From contig JAJYSP010000004.1 of NCBI GenBank assembly GCA_021793515.1, positions 58,551 to 122,550 on the forward strand: DNA of 64,000 nt, read 5' to 3'. Each line of letters starts with the position of its first letter. Positions within the stretch are counted from its first letter, which is position 1. Under the pieces are notes generated by a model. The model saw only the letters and a list, made by a program, of their open reading frames with translations. It was not told the origin of the DNA and ran no database searches. Shown piece by piece: positions 34,326 through 43,087 of the stretch. Source of the stretch: Actinomycetes bacterium (GTDB lineage: Bacteria > Actinomycetota > Acidimicrobiia > Acidimicrobiales > RAAP-2). Made by a program: the position numbers and the translations under genes.

Positions 34326-34958
34326 ATGTTCGAAAAGTTCAAGGAGCGTGCCGCGGCGACGGCGCTCGAAGAGGCGACGTCTGAGTGGAATCAACGCGTC
34401 GCGGCCTACCAGTCATTGATCGCCGTCGTCGACGGATCCAAGGTACTCGAGGCCAACGGCCTACTCCTTAAGCCCGGCGAGGTTCTCCTCGGTCAGGTCC
34501 AAAACGTCGGCTTGATCCAGGAGCGGAGCGTCGGTGGGCACTGGCAGGGAGCGTCTCAGGGTTTCTCCATCCCCATCGGCTCGATCAAAGGTCGAAGCGT
34601 CCGATATCGGGTAGGAGCGACCCACGGCCACTATGTCCAGGGCGAACCGCAGCCCACGGCGGTCGACCACGGCACGTTGAGCATCACGGATCAGCGGATC
34701 GTCTACCAGGGCGCGACCAAGACCGCGGAATGTCTCTTCACCAAGTTGCTCGGCGTCCAGCAATCCGGCGGCTCGATCATCGTCTCGGTATCAAATCGCC
34801 AGAAGCCCACCGTCGTCCACGTCGGTGCTTCGCTCGAAGAATGGGTGGCCGACCGGATCTCGATCGCGACGAGTCTCTACCAAGGCGAGAAGGACCAGGT
34901 CCTCGCCAATCTGCACCAACAGCTCAACGACGTGGTTGCGGCCAAACCATCACCGTAA
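34326..34958 (+). CDS. Hypothetical protein
   Basis: Intact ORF MFEKFKERAAATALEEATSEWNQRV...; no family confidently recognised. Confidence 0.65.
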   Translation: MFEKFKERAAATALEEATSEWNQRVAAYQSLIAVVDGSKVLEANGLLLKPGEVLLGQVQNVGLIQERSVGGHWQGASQGFSIPIGSIKGRSVRYRVGATHGHYVQGEPQPTAVDHGTLSITDQRIVYQGATKTAECLFTKLLGVQQSGGSIIVSVSNRQKPTVVHVGASLEEWVADRISIATSLYQGEKDQVLANLHQQLNDVVAAKPSP

Positions 34959-35549
34959 CGAAATCTCAGCAAAGCTGAGTTGTTGTCGCCGCGGCGTTGA
35001 TTCGCGCCCATAACGTGAACTGTGTGAAGTTCACCCGGGGACGCGTGCTGGCGGTAGGAGTCGTGCTCGCCATCGGGGTCGTGGCTGCGATCACCTTCGC
35101 GGGCGCCTCGTCGTCCCGTCCGACCAGGCTGGTGCTCGGGTCACCGATCGAGGCGGTGTTTCATCGTCCGATCGAGCTCGTAGGCGCCTGCGCCGAAGCC
35201 CGCATCGACCACGGTCATGACGTCGATCCGCCAGGACTCATCGATCAAGAGAATGACGAGTGCTTCCCCGCACAGCATGCCAAGCGTGCACCGGATGGTC
35301 AGGTGCTCGGCGGCTAGGCAGACGATGTCCACCGCTCGAGGCTTACGGGTTGGCTGACCGGTATGCGGTGACTCGAGCCGGCTCGTCATCGATGGTCCGA
35401 GACCATCTGGTGGGCAACCGATGCGATGGAGGAGTGGCGAGCGCACGTCCGCGAAGCCTCGGTGTCAAACGGCGCAACCGCGGTCTCGAACGTGACGACG
35501 TACGCACGCAACGCTACTGTCGGGATACGAATCAACGGGATACGGCTAC

Positions 35550-36044
35550 GTGAGACTCATCATTGACGACGCATTCGAACTCGACGACGACGTCGTGCGC
35601 GTCGACCGGGAGGCACTGTGGGCCTTTCTTTCGCAGCGGGCCTACTGGCAGCGTTGGCGACGTCGCGAGGATGTGCAGCGCCAGGTCGAAACGGCCGCGC
35701 GCGTCGTCGGTGTCTATCGGCGCGCCGGTGGTGCCATGGTCGGTTTCGCGCGATCGGTGTCGGACGGATCGATGGCGTACTTGAGCGACGTCTACATCGA
35801 CGAATCCGTTCGTGGTCGTGGGCTCGGTAAGGCACTGGTGCACGAGATGGTGACACGTGACGACGCCTCGTCGATGCGCTGGCTCTTGCACACCGACGAC
35901 GCGCATGGTCTCTACCGCCAGTTCGGCTTTCACGAGCCAACCGAGCGGCTCATGGAGCGCGACCCCATCACGGTGCGCAACGCGCAGGGTGCGACAAACG
36001 ACGGCGATGACGCCCGAACACCTCGGGGTCCACACGACCGGTGA
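35550..36044 (+). CDS. GNAT family N-acetyltransferase
   Basis: MVGFARSVSDGSMAYLSDVYIDESVRGRGLGKALVHEMV...GLYRQFGFHEPTERLMER. Confidence 0.88.
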   Translation: MRLIIDDAFELDDDVVRVDREALWAFLSQRAYWQRWRRREDVQRQVETAARVVGVYRRAGGAMVGFARSVSDGSMAYLSDVYIDESVRGRGLGKALVHEMVTRDDASSMRWLLHTDDAHGLYRQFGFHEPTERLMERDPITVRNAQGATNDGDDARTPRGPHDR

Positions 36045-36069
36045 TCGCGCCGAAGACCCTCGCGGGCTC

Positions 36070-36561
36070 TCAGCCAACGAGGCGTTTCAGGGCCCGCTCA
36101 GCGGCGCGACGGACCCGGGCCACGGGATCGTCCAGCAGTCCGGCGACGACCTGGGCCGCTTCATCGACGCGGTGAGCGGCGACCACTTTCGCCGTCATCT
36201 CCCGCACTCGCCACGCGTCATCCATGCCTGCCCGGATGACCGCACCAGTGGCCACCGGATCGAAGACGTGCAGAAGACCCCGCGCCGCCCAGACCCGTGG
36301 CCAGTAGCCATCTCGGCCGCCCTCATATCCATCGAGCACGCGCTGGGCGTGCGGTCCCCCAAGCGCCAGGATGAGGTCGTCGTCGACCGCTCGGCCCTCG
36401 AGTATGCCGATGCACCCGGCAATAACCTCTTCTCGTCCGCGTCGCGCACACATCGCCTCGATGCTTTGGCGCGGCGTGACCCCCCATTTCGACGGCACCA
36501 CTGAATCGTGCCACATGACCAATGGAGCGTGGCCGCCTGTCGAGCATTGAGCGATGGTCAC
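36070..36561 (-). CDS. HEAT-repeat-like protein
   Basis: WPRVWAARGLLHVFDPVATGAVIRAGMDDAWRVREMTAKVVAAHRVDEAAQVVAGLLDDPVARVRRAAERALKRL. Confidence 0.7.
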   Translation of the reverse strand: MTIAQCSTGGHAPLVMWHDSVVPSKWGVTPRQSIEAMCARRGREEVIAGCIGILEGRAVDDDLILALGGPHAQRVLDGYEGGRDGYWPRVWAARGLLHVFDPVATGAVIRAGMDDAWRVREMTAKVVAAHRVDEAAQVVAGLLDDPVARVRRAAERALKRLVG

Positions 36562-36724
36562 CCTCGCGGATCTTCGACTGTGACCATGCCGAAAGTCCTG
36601 AACGATCGCCCACGCTGCGCGTCATGCGGGTTGTGCAGTTGGATCATGAGAACGGATCTGTCGTAACGGTGGCCGTTGGGCCATCACCGTTGTCGACGCG
36701 CGATCGTGGTCATACACTTGGGGC

Positions 36725-37267
36725 GTGAGCCAGCCGAACGAATTGGCGTCGCGACCGTTCCCCGCCGCCCCGACCGAAATTGAGGCGCTCTTGGGTGCCC
36801 TGCACCGTAATCGCCGCACCTTCGCTTGGAAGACCGGTGGTGTCGACGCGTCGGCCATGCGCCAGACGTTGGGCCCTTCCACCGTGACCCTCGGTGGACT
36901 GGTCAAACATTTGGCCCTCGTCGAGGACCATTACTTCACCCACCAGCTGTTGGGCCGCGAGTACCCCGCGGTGTGGTCACCAATGGCCGAACATGACGAC
37001 TGGGAGTGGACATCGGCGGCCGACGACTCCCCCGAAGCGCTCCGATCCCTCTGGTTGGAGGCCGTCGCTCGCTCCGAGGCAGCGGTCACCGAAACGCTCG
37101 CCGCATCCGGACTGGATCAACCACTCGCGATTACGACGTGGACCGAGACGCCAAACCTACGCCGCATTCTCATCGACCTCATTGAGGAGTACGCCCGCCA
37201 CACGGGACACGCCGATCTCATTCGTGAGTCGATCGATGGACTGGTGGGCGAAGACGCCCCCGAGTAG
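36725..37267 (+). CDS. DinB family protein
   Basis: LGALHRNRRTFAWKTGGVDASAMRQTLGPSTVTLGGLVKHLALVEDHYF...LRRILIDLIEEYARHTGHADLIRESIDG. Confidence 0.85.
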   Translation: MSQPNELASRPFPAAPTEIEALLGALHRNRRTFAWKTGGVDASAMRQTLGPSTVTLGGLVKHLALVEDHYFTHQLLGREYPAVWSPMAEHDDWEWTSAADDSPEALRSLWLEAVARSEAAVTETLAASGLDQPLAITTWTETPNLRRILIDLIEEYARHTGHADLIRESIDGLVGEDAPE

Positions 37268-37418
37268 ACGAGCCTTCGGTATCCTGCAGCCGCGGCCACG
37301 ACGAGAGTCGACGGGAACCGCTGCGTTGACGAGTTCGGCGCGGCGACTGACGAACGCCTCGTTCGCGCCTCGTCCGAGTTGACCGGTACCTCGCACCGTG
37401 TTCGCGCACAGTTGACTA

Positions 37419-38432
37419 TCAATGGCGTGCGAGGAACCGATCCTCCGCGGTGTAGTCAACGAGCGGTGCGTCGACACCCGGGAGTTCGAAGCCGCCGTCA
37501 CCGCGAGTCGCGAGGGACAACAACCACTCGACTTCGGCCGTGACCGTCTCTTCGTAGGTGCCGACCGGCGTGTACCCGAGTTCACGGGCAGCGTTCATGT
37601 CGAGCACCAACGGATAGGGGGCGTCCCAGAGGTAGTGACCGAGCTGAGTGTCTTCTTCAAAGAGAACCTCTCGCCAGTCGTGACCGAAGTACCCTCTGAT
37701 CACGCGTGAGATCTCAAGCGTGCTCGGCGCCGTCGGATCACCGCAGTTGAGGATCCGTGATCCGGGGCGAGCGGCGATTGCCTCAATCAGTGCAGCGAGG
37801 TTCGCCGCCGCTGTCGTGTGGTCGACGGACACACCTCGGTTGGCGAAGAAGGCTGTGGAACGACGGTCGAGTACCCGCTTCACGAAGACCCACTCTCGCG
37901 GAGGCGCCGCTCCCACGCCGTGGATCTTGGATGGTCGGATCACCGTCACGGGCAGAGCACTGTCGAGCAACACCCGTTCGGCCGCGACTTTGCACGCTGG
38001 GCAACCGTCGCGCGTCCGGTAGTCGCTGTCGCCTGCCTCGACCGTCGCCTGGGTCTCCATGATCGGCCCGGAAAAGTGCGGCGGTGTCATTGCGTTGGTG
38101 TGGTTGCCTGCGTCGTCGACGTAGACCGCCTTGCTCGAGATCATGACCGTCGCAGTCGCGTCGCGCGCGAGTTCAAGCAGCGCGGTGGCGTGAGACGCGT
38201 TGTAGCAAAGGCAGTCGACCAGCAGGTCGGCGCCGGTTCCCATCGCCGCCGCTAATGCGACTCTGTCCTCACGATCCGCGGCGATGAAGGTCCCACCCCG
38301 GTTGACGACCTCGTCGGGTAGGTGTCGCCAATCGCGTCCCGTGACCTGCACGTCCCATCCCGCCTCTAGAAGGCGCGATGCGGTCGCCCGTCCAGTGGCG
38401 CCAGTGCCGCCGAGAATGAGGGCGCGCGCCAT
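37419..38432 (-). CDS. NAD-dependent epimerase/dehydratase or reductase
   Basis: MARALILGGTGATGRATASRLLEAGWDVQVTGRD: Rossmann GxxGxxG. Confidence 0.85.
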   Translation of the reverse strand: MARALILGGTGATGRATASRLLEAGWDVQVTGRDWRHLPDEVVNRGGTFIAADREDRVALAAAMGTGADLLVDCLCYNASHATALLELARDATATVMISSKAVYVDDAGNHTNAMTPPHFSGPIMETQATVEAGDSDYRTRDGCPACKVAAERVLLDSALPVTVIRPSKIHGVGAAPPREWVFVKRVLDRRSTAFFANRGVSVDHTTAAANLAALIEAIAARPGSRILNCGDPTAPSTLEISRVIRGYFGHDWREVLFEEDTQLGHYLWDAPYPLVLDMNAARELGYTPVGTYEETVTAEVEWLLSLATRGDGGFELPGVDAPLVDYTAEDRFLARH

Positions 38433-38569
38433 GTCCGAGACCATACCGCGAGGTCCGTCGCGCACAGCCGCGGGTGGACTCGTCCCGTCGCCGGACACGT
38501 GGAGTCAGCACCACATCGGGGAGCGAACGAGGCCCCTACAGCGGCTGCTGAGGCGTTAGTGCATGCCGT

Positions 38570-39157
38570 TTATCGACGTCCATCGTCGCCGGTGATCGGC
38601 TCGACCTCTCGACTCACGATCCACGCGTGCTTGCCGACCTGGCGAACGCGGTGGAACCCGAATTCGTCCAGCAGCTCAACCGTGGCGCTGAACAAGAATC
38701 GACCCTGCGCCACTCGCCCGACGGTGACCTCCGAGATCGCCTCGACCAGGCCCCCTCCCGCGCGAGCGATTTCGTCTAACGCTCCATCCAGTGCGAGACG
38801 CGCGATGCCGCGCCCGCGATGCCCTTTATCGACGAAGATGCAGGTGATCCGCCAGTCGGGTACCGGCGGCGGTTCCTTGTCGTACGCGCGCTTGTGCTTG
38901 ATGTTTGAGAGTTCGTCGGGGCTGCCAAACTGGCACCAGCCCTGGGCCAAGCCGTTCGAGTCGACCACCAGCGCAGCGTGGGCCCGTCCGGTCCTCACCC
39001 GCTCCTCTTTCACGTCGCGGTAGTTCAGGTGCCGTTGACCACACTCCGGGTGGTAGGAAATGCACCAGCATCCGCCGTACACGCCGTTGTTACGCTCGAC
39101 GAGCTCCGCGAACGCGTCCCACGTCTCAGCGCTCAACGAACGGATCGTGTACGTCAT
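38570..39157 (-). CDS. GNAT family N-acetyltransferase
   Basis: MTYTIRSLSAETWDAFAELVERNNGVYGGCWCISYHP...ITCIFVDKGHRGRGIARLALDGAL. Confidence 0.85.
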   Translation of the reverse strand: MTYTIRSLSAETWDAFAELVERNNGVYGGCWCISYHPECGQRHLNYRDVKEERVRTGRAHAALVVDSNGLAQGWCQFGSPDELSNIKHKRAYDKEPPPVPDWRITCIFVDKGHRGRGIARLALDGALDEIARAGGGLVEAISEVTVGRVAQGRFLFSATVELLDEFGFHRVRQVGKHAWIVSREVEPITGDDGRR

Positions 39158-39260
39158 CGTGGGCCCACCTGGCACATCGTCACAATCACAATGCTGCCAT
39201 CGAGTCGGTGGGGTGTCCCGAGCGCTAGCACTGCCCGCGTGCCGATTGGTGTGAAGGCCA

Positions 39261-39848
39261 TTACCGTGCCTCCGGGGCGAGGAAGTCCACCAGGTTGTCA
39301 AGCATCTCCGTCGTGCCATCCCCGCGCAGGCGAGGCGCATCGTCGCCGTCAAAGCCATCGAGAAAGACGCCTTGCTCGGTGTAGGTCAGCATGGTCCCCG
39401 CGCCCTTCGGTGCGAAATCAATTGTGGTCAAGGACACCGAGATGCGGGTGCCGTCGGCGTACATCTCGTAGGCGTAGACGAGGCGACGATCCACGACGAT
39501 GTCGTAGTACCGCGCGTCGTAGCGGAACGTGACGCCGTCCATCACGACGTCGAAGGTCTCATGGCCACCGACACGGAAATCGAATACCGGCTGCTCGGCA
39601 CCGACCGACGTCTCAAGGTTTCCCGTGTCGCCCCAGACGTTCTTCGCCTCCACCGATGCGAATGCGGCGAAGACCTGTGACGGCGGTACTCGAAACGCAC
39701 GCTCGATGGTGAAGGTGCCGTGGATGACGTCGCCAGTAACCACCGTTGACCCCCCGATCAGCGATACCGTGTTTCGCTCCACCAGTGACCCTAGGGGCGA
39801 AGGCCCACAACCTGTCGGCTCGCGCAGAGACGAATCCCCGAACCACAC
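39261..39848 (-). CDS. SRPBCC (AHSA1-like) domain protein; start uncertain
   Basis: GTFTIERAFRVPPSQVFAAFASVEAKNVWGD...TLTYTEQGVFLDGFDG...GTTEMLDNLVDFL. Confidence 0.8.
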   Translation of the reverse strand: MWFGDSSLREPTGCGPSPLGSLVERNTVSLIGGSTVVTGDVIHGTFTIERAFRVPPSQVFAAFASVEAKNVWGDTGNLETSVGAEQPVFDFRVGGHETFDVVMDGVTFRYDARYYDIVVDRRLVYAYEMYADGTRISVSLTTIDFAPKGAGTMLTYTEQGVFLDGFDGDDAPRLRGDGTTEMLDNLVDFLAPEAR

Positions 39849-39933
39849 GGCGGGTCACACTCGACGCGGGTGACACTGCTCGGCCACTGCGCAGCGCTCA
39901 CCGTTTACCCGAGGTCCGCTAGACGTGAACCGT

Positions 39934-41130
39934 TCACGCGCGTGGCCAGTGCCCACCCAGGCGTTCGAGCCCTTCGCGCAAGATGGCCTCAGTCGTCGCG
40001 AAATTGAGTCGCACATGGTCCACTCCACCGGTGCCGAAGGCGGCGCCGTCGCTCAACGCGACGCGCGCGTGCTCAAGAAAGTATGCGGCCGGTCCCGTGA
40101 TGCTTGTCATCTGTCCTCGTGACCGCTCGCCGTCCGAGGGCAGTCCGAGGCCGCTCACGTCTAGCCAAGCGAGATACGTGGCATCGCCGGGCCGATAGCG
40201 GGCCACCGGTAAGTGGTCGGCTACGAGATCGACGAGGAGTGTCTGACGCGCTCGCAAGTCGACGAGCAAGTCCTCAAGCCACGCGTCGGCCTCATCAAAC
40301 GCCGCACTCTGGGCGATTACCCCCAGGTGGCTGGGTCCGGGTACCACTCGCTGCTCCAGAGACTCGATCACGTCGGTACTGTCGGTGCCGGCGACGAGGA
40401 CGGCGGCGGGTGCGCCGGCGAGGTTGAACGCTTTGGATCCTGAGAGCACTGCGACGTGTCGTTCAGCGCCGGCGAGGCTCAGTAGGGGCGTGAACGCACC
40501 GCGTAGCACGAGCGGCGCGTGAATCTCATCGGAAATCACGCGCAGCCCGTATCGGTCCGCCAGGTTAAGCACGTGCGCCAGCTCGTCGCGCGAATGCACC
40601 GTGCCCGTTGGGTTGTGCGGGCTGCAGAGCAGATAGACGGGGCGTCGGGACTTCGTGCTCGCCCGCTCGAAAGCACCCTCGAGGAGCGCGAAGTCGAGGT
40701 GCCCATCCGCGCCGAGTGGGGCCTCTTCCACGACGCGGCCGCTGTGCTCGGTGAACGAGAAGAAGGGTGGATAGACAGGACAGTTGACGACGACCGAGTC
40801 ACCTGGCTCGCTCAGCACGCTGATCGCTGCCGCGACCCCGCTCATGACGTTCGCAACCGGCCGGGAACGTGAAGGATTGATGCCCGTCCAGCCCCAGTGG
40901 CGCGCGGCGAAGGAGGACAGCGACGCCACGTACCGGTCAGCGATCGGGTAACCCAGGTCGCCGTGACGAACGGCGTCGACCAGTGCCCGTTCGACGGGCT
41001 CGGCCAGCGCCACGTCCATCTCGGCGACCCAAAGGGGCAAGACGTCCGAGGGATAGTGGCGCCACTTCTCACTCGTTCGCTGTTGCAGCTGCTCCAAGAT
41101 GAGACCGGACAAGGGGCGCACGTGGTTCAT
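39934..41130 (-). CDS. MalY/PatB-type aminotransferase (cystathionine beta-lyase-like)
   Basis: EKWRHYPSDVLPLWVAEMDVALAEPV...LLCSPHNPTGTVHSRDELAHV...ISDEIHAPLVL...SGSKAFNLAG. Confidence 0.92.
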   Translation of the reverse strand: MNHVRPLSGLILEQLQQRTSEKWRHYPSDVLPLWVAEMDVALAEPVERALVDAVRHGDLGYPIADRYVASLSSFAARHWGWTGINPSRSRPVANVMSGVAAAISVLSEPGDSVVVNCPVYPPFFSFTEHSGRVVEEAPLGADGHLDFALLEGAFERASTKSRRPVYLLCSPHNPTGTVHSRDELAHVLNLADRYGLRVISDEIHAPLVLRGAFTPLLSLAGAERHVAVLSGSKAFNLAGAPAAVLVAGTDSTDVIESLEQRVVPGPSHLGVIAQSAAFDEADAWLEDLLVDLRARQTLLVDLVADHLPVARYRPGDATYLAWLDVSGLGLPSDGERSRGQMTSITGPAAYFLEHARVALSDGAAFGTGGVDHVRLNFATTEAILREGLERLGGHWPRA

Positions 41131-41271
41131 AAGAGTCGTCCTCGACGCTACCCACTGTTCGTGGTCGATGCGAACGAGCCGGCCATGGGGTCACGTCGCG
41201 TGTGTCCGCATCCGCAAACCAACCGCAACACGAGTGAAACGCCCACTTGTCACCCTTTGTACGCTGACAGC

Positions 41272-41868
41272 GTGGCGACACCATCCACGAAGGTCGCGGC
41301 GCTCTTGCTCACCGGAGGCGCGAGTCGGCGCATGGGACGCGACAAGTCGCGCATCGTCATCGACGGCACGACGCTCGCCCGTCGCAATGCCGCGCTGCTC
41401 GCGCGGGTGGTCACGCGTGCCTACGAGGTCGGGCCGGGTCACTCAGGACTCATCGCGACGCGTGAGGATCCAATCGGCGCCGGTCCACTCGCCGCGGTCG
41501 TCGCCGGAAACCGACTGCTGCGAGCGAACGGCCACCGCGGTGCCGCCCTCGTTATTGCGTGCGATCTGCCATTCCTGGACGTGTCACTGCTCACACTCCT
41601 CGCCGAGTACGACGCCCCGGGTACGGTCATACCCGTAGTCGATGGTCTCGCCCAGCCACTGCTCGCCCGGTGGGGGTTTCGCGACCTCGATGAAGCGCAG
41701 CGACGCTACGAATGCGGCGAACGCTCACTGCGTCACGTCACCGACGGTGACGACGTGACCCTGCTTGACGAGTCAGCCTGGCGCCACGTCGCCTCGTCTC
41801 GCTCGTTCGCTGATGTCGACACGCCCGAAGACCTCGCGCGCTACGGCCTCACCGATACCGGCCGGTAG
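41272..41868 (+). CDS. mobA: Molybdenum cofactor guanylyltransferase MobA-like
   Basis: VAALLLTGGASRRMGRDKSRIVIDG...VIACDLPFLDVSLLTLLAEY; GTG start at 41272. Confidence 0.85.
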   Translation: MATPSTKVAALLLTGGASRRMGRDKSRIVIDGTTLARRNAALLARVVTRAYEVGPGHSGLIATREDPIGAGPLAAVVAGNRLLRANGHRGAALVIACDLPFLDVSLLTLLAEYDAPGTVIPVVDGLAQPLLARWGFRDLDEAQRRYECGERSLRHVTDGDDVTLLDESAWRHVASSRSFADVDTPEDLARYGLTDTGR

Positions 41869-41883
41869 TGCCGAGGCGCTGGT

Positions 41884-42108
41884 TCACGGCGTCGGTGGTG
41901 TAACCTCGCGGGCGATCTCGAGTGCTTCAAAGACATTGAGTCCGGCGGCTGCAGCCATCCAGCAGGCGATAGGCGCCGACGTTCGCTCCGAGGCGTGCGC
42001 CGCGGTTCCTGCGAGTGCCAGGATCGCCTCGCGTTCAGCGTCGCTCGGCGTCTCGACTCCGAGGGCGGCTGCGAATTGCTCGAGCCAATGCTGTATCGGT
42101 GCACTCAC
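41884..42108 (-). CDS. DUF6457-like small protein
   Basis: GTG start; VSAPIQHWLEQFAAALGVETPSDAEREAILALAGTAAHASERTSAPIACWMAAAAGLNVFEALEIAREV. Confidence 0.7.
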   Translation of the reverse strand: MSAPIQHWLEQFAAALGVETPSDAEREAILALAGTAAHASERTSAPIACWMAAAAGLNVFEALEIAREVTPPTP

Positions 42109-42229
42109 GTTTCGATCGTAGTCACGACCCCTCACGTCCGCGGGGACCGCGACGAATCGAGCAGGTGTCTCGGTAGGATCGATGCGAGCGAGGTCGAGTT
42201 CGCCATCGCCGCGACGATCGGGGGGTTGC

Positions 42230-43066
42230 GTGAGTCGAGTATCGCCAGAACGGGACGTGATCCGCATGACGGTGGGCGTCGCGCCAAGCCCGCATCGAGA
42301 CACCCTCGCCGGAGAGGAGCCGCTCGAACTTCGCGTCAATGGCCGATCCCTGGCGGTGACGATGCGAACGCCGGGCGCCGACTTCGACCTCGCGGCCGGA
42401 TTCCTCGTCAGTGAAGGCGTGATCACCCAGAACCGCGACCTTCTCGCGATGCGCTACTGCGCGGGCGAGGATGAGGACGGGGTCAACCAGTTCAACGTGC
42501 TCGATCTCAACCTGGCCAGTGACGTGCCGCCTCCGAGCGCCGACGCGGCGCGCGCCTTCTTCACGACGAGCTCGTGCGGCCTGTGCGGCAAGGCTTCCAT
42601 CGACGCCGTTCGAACCCGATCACGATTCGCAGCACCCGACGACACGCTGAGCGTCTCGAGCACCACCCTGGCGTCACTCCCCGACCGGCTGCGGGCGGCC
42701 CAGAACGTCTTCGAGCACACCGGCGGACTGCACGCGGCCGCACTCTTCACGCCGACCGGTGATCTTGTCATCGTGCGCGAGGATGTCGGACGCCACAACG
42801 CCGTCGACAAGGTGGTCGGCTGGGCCCTGCGCGAGGGACGACTCCCGCTCGTCGACATGATCTTGCTCGTCTCTGGTCGCGCCTCGTTCGAGCTGGTCCA
42901 GAAGGCAGTGATGGCGGGCATCCCCATGCTCTGTGCGATATCGGCCCCGTCATCGCTCGCTGTTGACCTCGCGCGCGAGACGCGACTCACGCTCGTGGGG
43001 TTCCTGCGGGGCGACTCGATGGTCGTCTACGCCGGCGCCGAGCGCGTCATCAGCGAACCCGCCTGA
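42230..43066 (+). CDS. fdhD: Formate dehydrogenase accessory sulfurtransferase FdhD
   Basis: [35 protein letters not shown]...[14 protein letters not shown]...[18 protein letters not shown]. Confidence 0.95.
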   Translation: MSRVSPERDVIRMTVGVAPSPHRDTLAGEEPLELRVNGRSLAVTMRTPGADFDLAAGFLVSEGVITQNRDLLAMRYCAGEDEDGVNQFNVLDLNLASDVPPPSADAARAFFTTSSCGLCGKASIDAVRTRSRFAAPDDTLSVSSTTLASLPDRLRAAQNVFEHTGGLHAAALFTPTGDLVIVREDVGRHNAVDKVVGWALREGRLPLVDMILLVSGRASFELVQKAVMAGIPMLCAISAPSSLAVDLARETRLTLVGFLRGDSMVVYAGAERVISEPA

Positions 43067-43087
43067 CTCACCGACCCGGGATTCCGG

